Made by a program: the position numbers and the translations under genes. The notes beneath the pieces are model-generated. The model was not told the origin of the DNA and did not search any database. It was given only the letters and a program-made list of their open reading frames with translations. Positions 21,444 to 32,913 of a DNA stretch of 64,000 nucleotides are shown one piece after another. This stretch comes from Dendrolimus kikuchii (lineage: Eukaryota > Arthropoda > Insecta > Lepidoptera > Lasiocampidae). Location of the stretch: NCBI GenBank assembly GCA_019925095.2, contig CM034412.1, positions 4,858,001 to 4,922,000 of the forward strand, read 5' to 3'. The stretch's first letter is position 1; every line of letters begins with the position of its first letter.

Positions 21444-21447
21444 ATAT

Positions 21448-22044
21448 TTTGTAAAATGAATAATATTTATTTTAAATTCGACATTCCTTAATGATAATTA
21501 TGGACTTCTTAAAATAATTATTTGAGATTATGTACTACGTATTTATATTCAGACGCAAAACATTTTTGTTATTTAATTAATATAAATAAATAAATCATCC
21601 CCATAATTGAAAATACATATATAACAAATTTATTGAGAAATGGGTGGTTTGCTAAATAAATAATTAACAAACAGAATATATCGAATCTAAAATACAGCGA
21701 AAATCTTAAATATTACTCTAAAGAGTAATATTGAAAAAAATACAGCGAAACTAATTACGCCTTTTGAATATATATTTAAAAAGAATGATTATCAAAATCA
21801 GCATTTCCGGTGAAAAAAAAATTTGAAAAGCTTTTCCGTTACAGGGTTCCGCGGGCAGTATTTCCCTATGCAAGAGAGAGTGGGACAGAAGATGTACGTA
21901 TTGTGATGCGAAAAAGAGATAGATTGAGGGCGACGACCTTTAAAACAAATCGTTGCTAGAAAGGGTTCGGTTTCGGTACGGTCAGCAAAATAAAATCTCT
22001 ATGATTTTTAAAAAATAATTATTTACCTATGTATACCGAAAAAA
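21448..22044. other. A/T-rich spacer
   Basis: Contains a small palindrome at 21709-21732 (11-bp arms AATATTACTCT) and a duplicated TACAGCGAAA word. The stretch near 21842 (AGGGTTCCGCGGGCAG) may be a repeat remnant. No gene. Confidence 0.4.
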
Positions 22045-22335
22045 GTCGTGGTAGCCTAATGTCTAGCGCACGCGTCCTTAACTCAAAGGGCGCGGGTTCG
22101 ATCCTGGCCGGAACGCATGCACCACTTAGTCAGTTTTCTGATCTAATGTGCATATTGTTACAATTACCACGTGCTAACAACGGTGAAGGAAAACATCGTG
22201 ATGCAACCTGCACATCGAGATAACCGATGGGTCAAACCTGCCAAGCCGCCTTGGACAAGCGTGGCGGGTATACTGTCCGTTTCCCCTATAATGGGAGGCC
22301 CGAGCCCAGTAGTGGGACATTTATGGGCTGATATT
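22045..22335 (+). repeat. SINE-E, best copy with complete tRNA-like head
   Basis: GTGGTAGCCTAATGTC gives an A box and GGTTCGATCC (22095-22104) a B box, with tRNA-like spacing. The head is followed by a body with CTGATCTAATGTGCATATTG, GTGAAGGAAAACATCGTGAT, CCAAGCCGCCTTGGACAAG and GAGGCCCGAGCCCAGTAGTG. This is the reference for the other SINE-E pieces at 4.2, 7.3, 15.8, 19.8 and 25.1 kb. The 5' end does not pair with any acceptor strand, so it is not a tRNA gene. Transcription would be by RNA polymerase III. Confidence 0.75.
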
Positions 22336-22671
22336 ATATTATTATCTATATATTCGGGTAAATTTTTCAAGTACGCCTTCAGGGCTAAATCCTAAATTAT
22401 ACGAAATAGTGAAAAACATTCAAAGGAGTCACGGAGCCGATTTTGATGAAAATTAAAGTGGTATCACTGATTTTTTAATACAATCGAACTGGCTGATTTC
22501 GAAAAAAAATACACTCTTTATTATTATACAAAATCATACCGTGGCTTGTAAGGATTCTATGATAAAATTTCAAACGGCAAACGAAGGGACTTCAATCGTC
22601 GTGAGCCTATCGTTGTCCACTGCTGGATGTGGCCGCTCCTAGTTTGCGCCACTTCCCGTATTTTTGTTTTT

Positions 22672-22780
22672 TGCTTGGGTACAGCAGAGAGGCAGACGGT
22701 CTAACTGTTGGAAAGCGGTTATCGTCGCCTATGGACTTTTGCAATACCAATATGCTACCGGCCTCGACCTTCCTCACCCA
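22672..22780 (-). repeat. SINE-C/LINE 3' tail remnant
   Basis: ACAGCAGAGAGGCAGACGGT and AAGCGGTTATCGTCGCCTAT match the 3' part of SINE-C reversed. Beyond ACCAATATGCTACCGG the sequence is different, so it may be the related LINE tail. Confidence 0.45.
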
Positions 22781-22984
22781 GTCCCAATTGGCGAGCTTAT
22801 GTTCTACACTACGTTCATCGAGTTGTGGTCTCCACTCCAGTCTGCTCCATCGGCTATAGGTCATACACGTTACTCAGTCCACACAAAACCGTTCTAAGTA
22901 ATAGGAATTATCATTTAATGGTCATAAAGGTATACAAAACCATCCCAAAATCGATAGGGGGAGTCATATCAAAACCAATTTAAA

Positions 22985-24995
22985 ATTAAAGTACTTGAGT
23001 TGTTTGTTAATAGGTGTTATCTTTCAGTTAAATAAACCACACAATTAGAAAATCACATATGACATTCTATGCTCTTAATTATGACATTCTTTGGGGTAAC
23101 TTTAGTATAATAGCATCTGAATTTCAGTGCCTTTTTGTAGATGAGGGAAGGGGATGGTGGAAGGTCATACTGAAAATCTAAAATGAACTTTCCGACTAAA
23201 TTATAAATAATTCTTAAATTACATTAAATAGGGCAAAATTGAGGGGGTGGAAACTACCCGCCAGCATTACCGGCTGCCGGAGATGCGTATTTTTTTTTGA
23301 ATGGGAGGGAAGAGCAGAATTTTTTGCAGTTTCTTCACGAAGGCTAAAGTCACTGTTTACCATCTAACCTATAAGGATAGAATTTGTATCTGCCTTAAAA
23401 GCGGAGCTCCCACCGCTCCCCCACCTAAGTCTATCCCATAAGTAGCCAAAGCATCTCAATTTTTTAAATAAAACAATAAAGAAATGGTGGACTCCCCTAT
23501 ACCTTCTCTTACCCCCCTCAACACCCGCACCCCCTGATTCAGGGTGCGAAATTCCAAAGTCAACCCTATAAAATTATTTATCCAACATTAGTTATTATGA
23601 TTTCTAATAGAGAAATATTAAAAGAACGAAAAAAATTATTGGTTCTGTGTTAATTTTCCTGTAGGCAATAAAATGATGTAAGCGTTAACGAGAAATAAAA
23701 CGCGAAATGTCAGAAAGTCGTGTCATTTTGGTAGTATTTTCGTGATTTTAAATATATTATTTCATAAAAACTATTTATATAATGCGAAGTTACTCGGCAT
23801 GCTGAAGTTATGATGAAATTTTCAAGTCTCAATACAGAGGCCGTTATACTAAAATTGCCCCCATTCTTTTGTAATTTTAATTTATTTCTCGACAATTAGA
23901 ATTAATATTGTAATTTATTATAATAAGCAAAATTAATTACTTGATAGATTTTAATTCGCACGCTAATTTGGTCACGCCAAACCATGTCTAAGCAAATAAA
24001 TGAATTTGAACTAATAAAAAGCTTTAAGTAACGATTTTCTTTCAGAATACTAATTGCAGCACCAGAAAGGGTGAATTAATTTTTGCGTGTTAGAAAACTC
24101 TTAAAACGGTAATACTTTTTGGAACTTTGATTCAGTATTAAAGCCATCATTATTATGAATCAAATCCGAAACTAGGATATCCGTAAGCGAACCTAGGTTA
24201 CTGAAAATAGCTCGCAATTTTTTAAAGTTGAAGTGGTAGAGAGCCGGTAAAGTCAGAGCAGCGTGTTCTAGAGTGGGGACGGTGTCTTGGAAAACGTAGT
24301 GACATTTTCCAGCCCGGAGGATTGTTGACCACTGCAAGGTGAAAGACCGAACTATGTGGTGCAAACTTGAGGAGGCCCACGTACAGCAGTTACTCTACGG
24401 TTGGCTGACAACGACGTCAACGTCAGAACACTGCTAATAGAAGTGAAAACTTAGAACTTTTAGTATTAAAATTTGAAAAATTAAATCACTATTTCAACAA
24501 TGCAAAGTATATACACAGTGAAATGTTCACTAAATCTATTTAATTTCACTTATAAGATATACACAGCACTAATGTTGCATAATACGTCAGCTGTATAGCT
24601 ACAGATATACTGCTACAAGCATGTCGCTGACGTGAACGCTCGATGTTTCAGCCATCCAAAAAGCGTCTAACGCGCACAGCACACGGCCGCTGCGCTTGCG
24701 CCAGTCATGAGCATATCAGTGACGAGAACCCATAGGATATACTCCTACCAAAAAGTGCTGAACGCGGCTAAAGAATTTTTCACTTCAAAAATTGTGACAC
24801 AATTTAATAAGATTTTTTTGCGAACTGTACCCGTTATCTAGGCACCCTATTCCCTAGACTCGTTCCAAACCTAGACAGGGACCTGCGTTTAAAAATTACT
24901 AGGGTGCCCTAGCACAGGCGTAGCTTATATTCTGCCCCCTTTGTGTGTAAAATTTGAAACGAGGGTTAATTTATTATTTCTGTTTATCTATAGTA
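22985..24995. other. Mostly unassigned DNA
   Basis: No gene recognised. The segment near 23130-23560 is unusually G/C-rich in runs (GGAAGGGGATGGTGGAAGG, CCCCCTCAACACCCGCACCC). At 24360-24400 the words GAGGAGGCCCACGTACAGCA resemble codons of a LINE GEAYVQQ-type end. A GC-rich patch lies at 24665-24700 (CGCGCACAGCACACGGCCGC). Confidence 0.35.
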
Positions 24996-24997
24996 TA

Positions 24998-25052
24998 GCC
25001 GCGTAAAACCTAGTATTGTATAGATTCTATACAATACTAGTTTTTACGCGGC
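24998..25052. other. 55-bp near-perfect palindrome
   Basis: Arms at 24998-25024 and 25026-25052 (27 bases each) are complementary at 26 positions, with a single base between them. The arms begin GCCGCGTAAAA and run into CTAGTATTGTATAGA. Such a sequence could extrude as a cruciform. Confidence 0.8.
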
Positions 25053-25079
25053 GTAATTTATATTAATAAAATAATATAA

Positions 25080-25195
25080 GTCCATAATTGTCCCACTGCT
25101 GAACTCGGGTCTTCTTATTTTTGGACGACGCATGATATAGAATATCCAAGGTAGATTGGCGGGTTTCGCACTAAATGGTCCACTAGTGGAAAGCG
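25080..25195 (-). repeat. SINE-E 3' end remnant, reversed
   Basis: TGTCCCACTGCTGAACTCGG is the reverse of the SINE-E GAGCCCAGTAGTGGGACA end, followed by CCAAGGTAGATTGGCGGGTT, the reversed CCGCCTTGG block. Confidence 0.4.
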
Positions 25196-26496
25196 ATTAT
25201 CCTTCCATAGTTTTCGTTTTTAAAGTTATGGTATATTATCTTTCCGGTCTCCAACGTATAGGCATAGGTACCAAAGTTTATGAATAACAATTTTTATCCT
25301 GAGACGAAAAAAATTGGTAGACTGAACCTCGAGCTTTCAGAGTGAAGCCGGCTAAAGGAAGCCGATCGCGCCGCTCTGCCTTACAAAAACTCACACTTAA
25401 ATAATCAAATTAGTACGGACAAAGGTGTTTATACATTACTATTAACCACAGAGACGCAAACCACGTATATAGGGTAAATTATTCAACTGGGCCTTCAGAG
25501 TCAATACCTAAACTATACGAAACAGCGAAAAATTCTTAAAGAAGTCTCGGGACCATTTTAATGAATACTAAAGCAGTATCATTATTAGATTTTTGAAAAA
25601 CCAATTAGCCTAATCAGGAATCGAATCGGCTGATTTTGAAAAAAAGGAAGCTTACTGTAGTATGACACCAATCCATAGTGTAGCTTGTAAGGATCAATTT
25701 CTGTGAAGGAATGTCAAACGGCAAACTAAAGTATTTATTTCGTTTCAGATTTGGCCATAGAAGCCCACTTGAAACATTTAGCCTGTATACTACATAAGCT
25801 TATTCAAAGAAGACGCTTTGGTTCACGTAGGCTCCTTCTATACTTATATATATTCGTCTGAGTTTCTATCCAAATCTATGAAGAGCGAACAAAGATGCAT
25901 CCTTTAAAATTATATTAACATCGACTCTCCCGAAATAGATTCAAGTATACACTATACACGAGTGATGTAGCGAACGTGTATCATAAAGCCACTATAATTA
26001 TAAAAATGTTCAAATTAATCGTAATTACATCACTACGCATGCATGCGACACATTTAAATGTGAACACGTTTTTAGCGGATTCGGTGTGCGTGCGGCGAGT
26101 GTGTGCGTGCCTTCTTCGCATGGAATTCCAAGTTTGAAATTGGAATGAATGACGGTTAGGTTACTGACCTACGTTAATGGTGAGCGTTCTTATTTTGAAT
26201 TTAAATAAAAAAGTAATACGCCCAAGAAGTTTTAATGCTTTTTCAATTTTTTTTTATGTTCTTTTTAAAGTTCTTGATATTTATACCTTTTCTAATTTCG
26301 TTACTTCTTACTATTGCATAATTAAGAACTAAATAAGTTATTTATACAACAAAGTAGTAAGTTATACGACGGCCTTCATATTTTTTGTAAACTTTTATTT
26401 ATTAGTCCTAACTAATATGTTTTACTAATCGTTGATATAATTATTTATGTGTATTGGTGGTGTAATGTTTTGGGTATTACGTTGAGCAAAAGAAAA

Positions 26497-26575
26497 CCGA
26501 GACGCGCGCCGAATTTCAATGCCGACGTTGGGTAGGTCAGGGAAGCCGAAAACATTAGGGTAGGTCCATATTACG
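26497..26575. repeat. GC-rich block, first of a pair
   Basis: GAGACGCGCGCCGAATTTC, GGGTAGGTCAGGGAAGCCGA and TAGGTCCATA recur in the same order at 27815-27897. Not linked to any other family in the window. Confidence 0.45.
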
Positions 26576-26907
26576 TCATTGGAAGTGAACGAAAGCAACT
26601 TAATTGTGGTTGTATATACTTCGGGACTTCTAAACGTATAATAACTAGGTATCTAGCTATAATTTAATGAAATTAAAGAAACTTAAGCAATTACTAAATA
26701 TATATAAATACTATTGAACAATGGGTGGCCGTATTGCTCGTACTGATCTCTCCAGATAAGCTTGTGTAAAGAATTTTTTTTTTTTAATTGAATCCTATCT
26801 GTGAAAAATAAATACCAAAATTCTAAACTTACAGGTTTCAGAAGATGGACTGTAGATATAAAATCCACGCGAAAAAGGTCGCAAGTATGGTACTCATTAC
26901 CTAAAAA

Positions 26908-27226
26908 ACCGTGCAGGAACGGAGAAAGAATACAATTTCCTACGGCCGGACGGCCTGTCGTAAGAGGCGACAAAACAATCCACAGCCAGGTGGTAGGGCA
27001 TTTGCCCGACTGGATGGCTACCACCCCTGGTATAAAGTATGTTGCCGTAACAACCTTAAGTTGTATTCCGGCATTAGTGACCAGATTCCAGTCTCCCTTA
27101 AGAGAGCAGCAGTGCATTTCTAGCACCTTTGGTGTTGCAAATGTCCATAGAGATGGTAACCGTTTTCCATCAAGTGGGCCGTCTGCCTGTCTGCTGAACT
27201 TCTGCAATAAAATTAAATAAAAACTT
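26908..27226 (+). repeat. SINE-C, full length
   Basis: CCGTGCAGGAACGGAG start, complete body, end GCAATAAAATTAAATAAAAA. Small deletion in the CATAGGCGATGG block. Confidence 0.75.
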
Positions 27227-28490
27227 TACATTATTTTCGAATTTCAGATGTTGCTTTCTGAGGTGAACAGTATTTTAGATACATACATACATATTTTAAT
27301 CTTAGGCATGATTTTTGACAAACAGTCTTTCTTATAAAAGCTTTAAATAATCTGTGTAATTGAACCATATAGATATAAATTTAAATATGTCACATTTATA
27401 TACCTCTGGGACATATTTAATTATTGCTAAAAAAAAAATCTGTTTGTAATTTGTAATTCTAGGTACTTTGCCCTACGATCCCTAGGGGTCTGGTGAGGCT
27501 GCATCACTTTTAGTCTTAAGTTTAGAATTATTTATTTATTAATGTTTATACTTATTTATTAGGTACTTTAATTTATATAATAACTACATTTTCACTCTTT
27601 AGTATCATTTTATTATCAAATGTAACTACTTCAAAAATCACTTTATAATATATTTATATATCTAGTAATATCGATTATGTAAGAAAACAATTATATATTA
27701 TTACCAAAAAAACGTAAAAGCCAGACCATAAATCCGATGTCTTCAAAAACATTACTATAATTTATCTAATCGTCATCTAGCAGCCCTATTTGGGCACGCA
27801 GGTGTTACACACACATATAGCGCGAGACGCGCGCCGAATTTCGTCGCGTGACGTGGGGTAGGTCGGGGAAGCCGAAAAATGCGTTGCGATAGGTCCATAA
27901 TGGCCGCATTGTGGAGCGATATTTTGAAAGTGCGTTCCTTTATTGTATTCAAAACAAAAGTTTGGAACGCTTATGTAAATACATTTGAATAAGATATTGA
28001 TTGACATTGAAATGTAGAATGAATACAAATCTTTATTTTATACATTTGTTTTTGATATTATGAAAAATTTACATTATTTTTAAGATATAAGAACCCTACT
28101 CTAAAAATGATATCTGCAGTTACGAAGCAATTCTTTGTAGTTAGGCCATTTTTATGCAAGAGAGATTTTATATATCCGACATTATTTTATAATAATTTAT
28201 ATAAAGGACTTAGATGTTAAACGATGTTTATCAAATTTTCTAAAGAATCATATATAGATACTAATATACAAATTTAATACTGGCTTTCTTTGTTTCTTAA
28301 CTTTGCACTTCTATATAGCTGACTGCTGATTGCTTCTGAGGATAGAAGATAGGCTTTATTTTGTTAGGGGATTGAAAAATTATTATAGACAATTCAATGC
28401 CAATTTATATAGATTTGAAAAGACATTAAGTTGCTTAAATAAGGTTATTTATTAGTTATAACATAATAAGAATATACTTGTTATTTAATA
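27227..28490. other. A/T-rich DNA with one GC-rich block
   Basis: Holds the second GC-rich block (27815-27897) described with 26497 and nothing else I recognise. Confidence 0.4.
27815..27897. repeat. GC-rich block, second of a pair
   Basis: GAGACGCGCGCCGAATTTCG, TGACGTGGGGTAGGTCGGG, AAGCCGAAAA and GATAGGTCCATA match 26497-26575 in order and orientation. Confidence 0.45.
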
Positions 28491-28494
28491 TACA

Positions 28495-28590
28495 GTACAA
28501 GCGATTATAGACTGTGTAACAAATCGCTGCCAGATGGGAGCGTGCCCAGAAGGCTGGCTGCATTGCCGTTGACAATTCATAACTACTCAA
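28495..28590 (-). pseudogene. LINE-R C-terminal remnant
   Basis: The minus frame reads VNGNAASLLGTLPSGSDLLH then SL stop. It matches the shared pattern of the LINE-R ends at 832, 57.4 and 60.1 kb. Confidence 0.5.
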
Positions 28591-28998
28591 GATATGTGTG
28601 TCATGTCAAATAAATAGGTATGTGTTTTAGCGTTGATATACTTTATTTAGAAAGTAAAAAATGATCGCGGGTATTTAAATAAGTACATATTTAAAATGCT
28701 ATGGTAAACAGATCTTCGCCCAAAGTTTCAAGCCTTAGTAATCGCGTTTTAACACAGACAAAACAGGCGAAGGGTGGGGTACTGCGTGAGTTGCGTTTGA
28801 GGAGGGTTAGGGAGGAAACACGGTGGGATAGGTCCGAATTCGGGAGACGGCATTGACCGCCGATGACCTTACTATGGCTTCACGAAAATGTCTTGTTTGA
28901 AAGAAATTTCCCGATAATAAATTATTTATATTACGCTTAATTAGTAGTAAAAACTGAAGTGATATTTTAATTAAACCATAAATACCACGAAATGATTA

Positions 28999-29209
28999 TA
29001 TGAGGAATAAATATCCAGCTCCGCAAGGTTTCAGTAGAAGGGGAAGGCCCAAGAAATGTCGATTTGACTTTGTGAAGGATGACATGGGTACCAACGAGCT
29101 CAAATCGGGAGATGAGCGCGCCAAATGGAGAAGAAAAAGGAGGAAAGGAGACCATAAGCGTCGAAGGGAACGCTCCGAACGCAACGGGGATTTAACGCAC
29201 GAATGTTGA
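28999..29209 (+). pseudogene. LINE C-terminal fragment with GRPKKCRFDFVK motif
   Basis: The frame reads APQGFSRRGRPKKCRFDFVK, then DDMGTNELKSGDERAKWRRK-RRKGDH. The order R-G-R-P-K ... D-x-V-K-x-D-M ... D-R-x-K-W-R-R is typical of C-terminal ends of RTE-like LINE proteins. The rest of the element is absent. It differs from RTE-A and from the fragment at 15.1 kb, so at least three such families occur here. Confidence 0.6.
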
Positions 29210-29269
29210 TGACTTCGAAAGTTATGGCGGCTAAGTTTGTAAAATAGTCATGTTTTTCTAAATGTTCCA

Positions 29270-29400
29270 ACCCAAATCCCGTCTGAACTAGGAGCATTCG
29301 TAAGGGGATCCACAGCTCGGGCAATGGATGCCAGACGGAATAACGGGATGTTTAGTGGGTATTCCAAACTAGCTATCCGGCAAGTTTTACACCACTTCAT
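29270..29400 (+). repeat. Repeat remnant with GTTTAGTGGGTATTCC box
   Basis: Contains GATGCCAGACGGAATAACGG and GTTTAGTGGGTATTCC, the latter similar to a box in LINE-G (6.13, 56.55 kb) and at 62.29 kb. Confidence 0.3.
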
Positions 29401-29404
29401 TCAA

Positions 29405-29545
29405 AGTTTTTTTATTGCATAAGTTTAACAGACAGGCAGACGGCTCACCTGATGGAAAGCGGTTACCATCGCTTATGGACTATGTGACACTAACACTCTC
29501 TAAAGGGAGACTGAAACTTGGCCACAGACCACCAAGTCTCCGAGC
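29405..29545 (-). repeat. SINE-C/LINE 3' tail, diverged
   Basis: T-run, then TTTAACAGACAGGCAGACGG, CACCTGATGGAAAGCGGTTA and CCATCGCTTATGGACTATG. Upstream parts decay after GGGAGACTGAAACTTGGCC. Confidence 0.5.
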
Positions 29546-29778
29546 AGTGGGGTATCTATCTTTGGATTTAACCGCCAACAAAGGTTGGTGATGAAAGATT
29601 AAAGACATAATAAAGGAAAATTATTTCGATAAATAAGACTGCATAAAAGTCTTAAGAAACAAAAAAAAAACAATATAATTTGTCCATTTGTTCCTCTATA
29701 AAGCAACTTGTATATTGTATTATACAGCACTATAGAAGCCAACGTCGCAATAAATATCAATAAGAGAAGTAATTAATA

Positions 29779-29898
29779 CATACATACATACATACATACA
29801 TAACTTCACGCCAGTTCCCTTGCGGGGTAGGCACGAACAACAGAGTGCCATTTAGGCTTATTCTTACACACCTCACTTGCCTCTTTGACATTCATAAC
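29779..29898 (-). mobile_element. RTE-A copy 7, minimal
   Basis: About 120 bp: five CATA units plus the last 30-odd codons. Flanked by TAATTAATA (29770-29778, 29899-29907). Confidence 0.8.
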
Positions 29899-30246
29899 TA
29901 ATTAATAAACTTACAAATATAAGTATGTGCAACATATAAAACATCCATATACCTACAGGTTACTAAAACAATCAATTTTAAAACTTTTTCATAGTTTATT
30001 AACCTTAAACATATCATTCTTATTCAGAGTACATGCACCCATAGGAGTTAACGGAATCAAATAAAAAACGATTACCCATTCAACCAGTTATAACCACTTG
30101 TCACTTGTTTGACCGGAACAGGTTACATTAAGCCATTGGTATTCTTTAATGTATGTTATTTAAATGTTGTACATTATCGACAAGGGACGCTGGTAACAGA
30201 GTCAAATTGAGAAGAAGAAGTAAGTAAACGGACACTCATTGTCTAT

Positions 30247-30400
30247 GAATGAATTAATGAAAACATTTTATTGATCACCAAAAATTTTAAATACTTTCCT
30301 AAAAACTAGGGACAATTATTGTTGAACAAAAGGCGGCCTTATCGCTTAAGGCTTAAAGCGATTTTCTCCAGGCAAGTCCCTAAAGTAAGTAAAATAATAA
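30247..30400 (-). mobile_element. LINE-L 3' tail
   Basis: Reversed 3' UTR: a tail with TGAATGAATTAATGAAAACA, TTGATCACC, then AAGGCGGCCTTATCGCTTAA and AAAGCGATTTTCTCCAGGCA. Same block order as the copies at 31.6, 33.6, 34.4 and 54.6 kb, whose sense ends are GTGAACAATA ... (ATTC)n. Confidence 0.45.
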
Positions 30401-31585
30401 AGTTTTTAATTTTCTAGTTGTCCATTTCTCAGAAGCGATATCATAAGGCATAACATAAAATACGATAAATAATTTAAATACTGACATATATTACAATAAA
30501 TACGACAAGTAATTAAATTTAAGTAATATATAAAAATCGCGTAAATTTTTCCATCGTTTTTAGAAAAAATCCTCTGAGTTTACCGAATAAAACCATTTCT
30601 AATGGGACTTTATTTTCGCATCACTACCTAACATAATCAAGTGATCGTAATTCAGTTCTATATTTAAAGTACTTACTTTGATGCTTAGTAATGAAAGGTT
30701 TAAACTGCAAATTTTATATAGTCTTGTATGCGGTTTAACTAAATAAGACGCAAAAAATGTGCTAATATCCATCGTACCGAAGCGGATAAGACAATAGAGA
30801 AAAAAGAAAATACAAACCGCAAAATGGAACAAAAACATCACTGACATCATATCCCTATTCCCACAGATTATAAATAGACTATCGACGTTCGAAAACGATC
30901 TTTCGGCGGGTAAATAAAAGAAAAAATCAAGAAAAGGGCCAATGGTCGTCGGACGTAGAGCTTGTAGTCGCAAAAAACCGGGGTTGACGACCCGGCCGCG
31001 TGTCCTTCGGGGTTTTGTGGATGTGTGCACGCACACTGCGTCGTTTGGACGACATTTTTGTTTATGTGTGCATCGTGCGTTAGTGTGGTGCGTTAACGAA
31101 CGCACGCACGCAAAAAGTGTGCATTAACTACTTAGGGTTGTCGGTTTTTGGCAATACTGTTATTTTGATCGAGTTATTTTAATTGGTCGGTTAGGTCAAC
31201 TGTTTCTATCTATAAGTCCATATATAAAACGTCTATAAGTTACCACGTATATAAGTTATTCCAATATTGTTTTAAATCTTACGTAAAATGTAAATTTGTA
31301 TATTCACAAATTTCTTGTTAATAGACTCATTTTAGTAATATAATTTATTTATTTAAGACACACCAACAGCACACAGACTATTATGTAACATTACAAATCG
31401 CTTAATATAAAAGTTCTGATGTGTGGACCCATTAAAGGGATGCACAGCATTTACATTTCAAATGTCATCAATATACTAATAATTTAATTAATTAATGTCA
31501 ATATTAAGCATATATATTTGATTATATTTGAGGTTATGTGATATTTTACAAATTTAAGATTGAACTTTGATGGACTTTTAGTGGG
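30401..31585. other. Unassigned DNA with a CpG-rich patch
   Basis: A 168-codon minus-strand frame (30599-31105) crosses this region; it shows no domain motif I know and is treated as fortuitous. At 30940-31115 there is a CpG-rich patch with GACGACCCGGCCGCGTG, TGTGTGCACGCACACTGCG and AACGAACGCACGCACGC. Confidence 0.35.
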
Positions 31586-31589
31586 AATT

Positions 31590-31745
31590 TAAATAATGAT
31601 AGATAGATAAATTAGATAATTCTTTTTTGTACACCAAAGCACAGATAAACAAAAGTAGAAAAACAGAAAAGATAGTACAACGGGCGGCCTTATCGCTAAA
31701 AAGCGATCTCTTCCTGGCAACCCTTGCCCCTGGCAGGGATTGATA
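31590..31745 (-). mobile_element. LINE-L 3' tail
   Basis: TAGATAGATAAATTAGATAA, then ACGGGCGGCCTTATCGCTAA, AAAGCGATCTCTTCCTGGCA and ACCCTTGCCCCTGGCAG. Retains the longest piece of the region upstream of GATAAGGCCGCC. Confidence 0.45.
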
Positions 31746-32023
31746 GGTTTTTAATACTGACGGTGATGCAGTCTATAAATGCACATATGTACATATGTAT
31801 ATACATACATATGTAATGATATTTTATGTATTGTTTTCGCAAAAATGTATGACCTGCTTGTATTGTTCAAAATTAAATTGCCTGTATTGTTGAAATCCTA
31901 CCAACTGCGCCATGTATTGCTGTCAATAAAAGATATGTTCCAGTCTTCGATGGCTTTATTTTCTTATCCACAATCAGGTATCTTAATTTGTAAATCTTAA
32001 TATAATACGTGAGTCGAGAGGCT

Positions 32024-32124
32024 CCGTGTAATAATCAGCGAGGGGGGTGTGAAGCTCCTGTACGTCACGGTTGACGCGCCTGTCAAATGACGTTGACAGA
32101 CGCGTTCCGTTTCTATTACACTGC
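32024..32124. mobile_element. Possible small palindromic element
   Basis: CCGTGTAATA on the left and TATTACACTG on the right are near-complementary, and the centre holds ACGCGCCTGTCAA facing TTGACAGACGCGT (one mismatch, 6-base loop). About 100 bp. No clear target duplication. Confidence 0.35.
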
Positions 32125-32129
32125 CTTTT

Positions 32130-32386
32130 TTTATTGCATTAGTAGAGCAGACAGGCAGACGGCCCACCTGATGGGAAGCGGTTACCATCGCCTATAGACA
32201 TTTATGTGTAACACCAAGGGTTCTACCAATGTGCTGCCGCTTTCTAAAGGCTGGTACCTGGTCTCTAATGACGGAACACAATTCAAGGTTATTATGGCGG
32301 CATATTCTAACCTACCACCTGGCTGTGGGTTGTTTTGCCACCTCGTACGACAGCAGGACTTTCTATCTCCGTTCCTGCAAGGATAA
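32130..32386 (-). repeat. SINE-C, diverged with deletions
   Basis: T-run, then GAGCAGACAGGCAGACGGCC and TACCATCGCCTATAGACATT; the centre has lost part of the CCAGTCGGGCAAATG block; ends TCCGTTCCTGCAAGGAT. Confidence 0.65.
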
Positions 32387-32539
32387 CGGCCTAATAATAA
32401 ATTTAACATACATATTTTTATTACGATTTTTTTTAAGGCTTAATTTAATAATAACAATGTATAAAATTTGTTGTAATTATGGATCTTTATGTCTGAAATA
32501 AATAAATAATAATAATTATTATTATTTCACATATTTATT

Positions 32540-32850
32540 TGGCCTCAAATTCTTTACATTTTCTTTAAATACATACTATAAGTATATACAAAAAACATAT
32601 ATTAAAAAAAAATGTAACAAATCGATGTCCGCCGGCAGCAGGACCTAGGGTCCAAGCTACCGGTGGTTAAGGCCCCAGAGACAGGAAACTCCTCACGATA
32701 CGGGCCGTATCCAGCAGGGCTGCCTTCTGCATCCGACCCTTCACCCAGATACCAAGCGAGAGCCTTTCAAGGTGTCGGTCAAGACTCTTCGCTATTAGTT
32801 CATTCGCTGACACCACTACCACCAGCACTGACTTATTATTATTATCATTA
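32540..32850 (-). pseudogene. LINE-H C-terminal fragment
   Basis: The minus frame reads VLVVVVSANELIAKSLDRHL, then MQKAALLDTARIVRSFLSLG. The A-K-S-L-x-x-H-L ... L/M-Q-K-x-A-L-L-x-T-A-R-I-V-R pattern is the usual extreme C-terminus of a group of non-LTR retrotransposon proteins. The A/T-rich 3' flank (CTTTACATTTTCTTTAAATA) matches the flank into which RTE-A copy 1 inserted at 1.2 kb, confirming that the two are one family. Confidence 0.65.
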
Positions 32851-32913
32851 AATGTCGTATTTAAAAATAATTCCAATATTAGCATGTTTAGATTAGAATA
32901 TGGTAATATATAT

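Noticed and set aside
22045..22115. tRNA gene
   Set aside because: A and B boxes are present but the acceptor stem does not pair and a repeated SINE body follows.
26683..27220. 174- and 139-codon frames over SINE-C
   Set aside because: SINE-C has chance frames on both strands that recur with each copy. The A-tail and defined ends mark it as non-coding.
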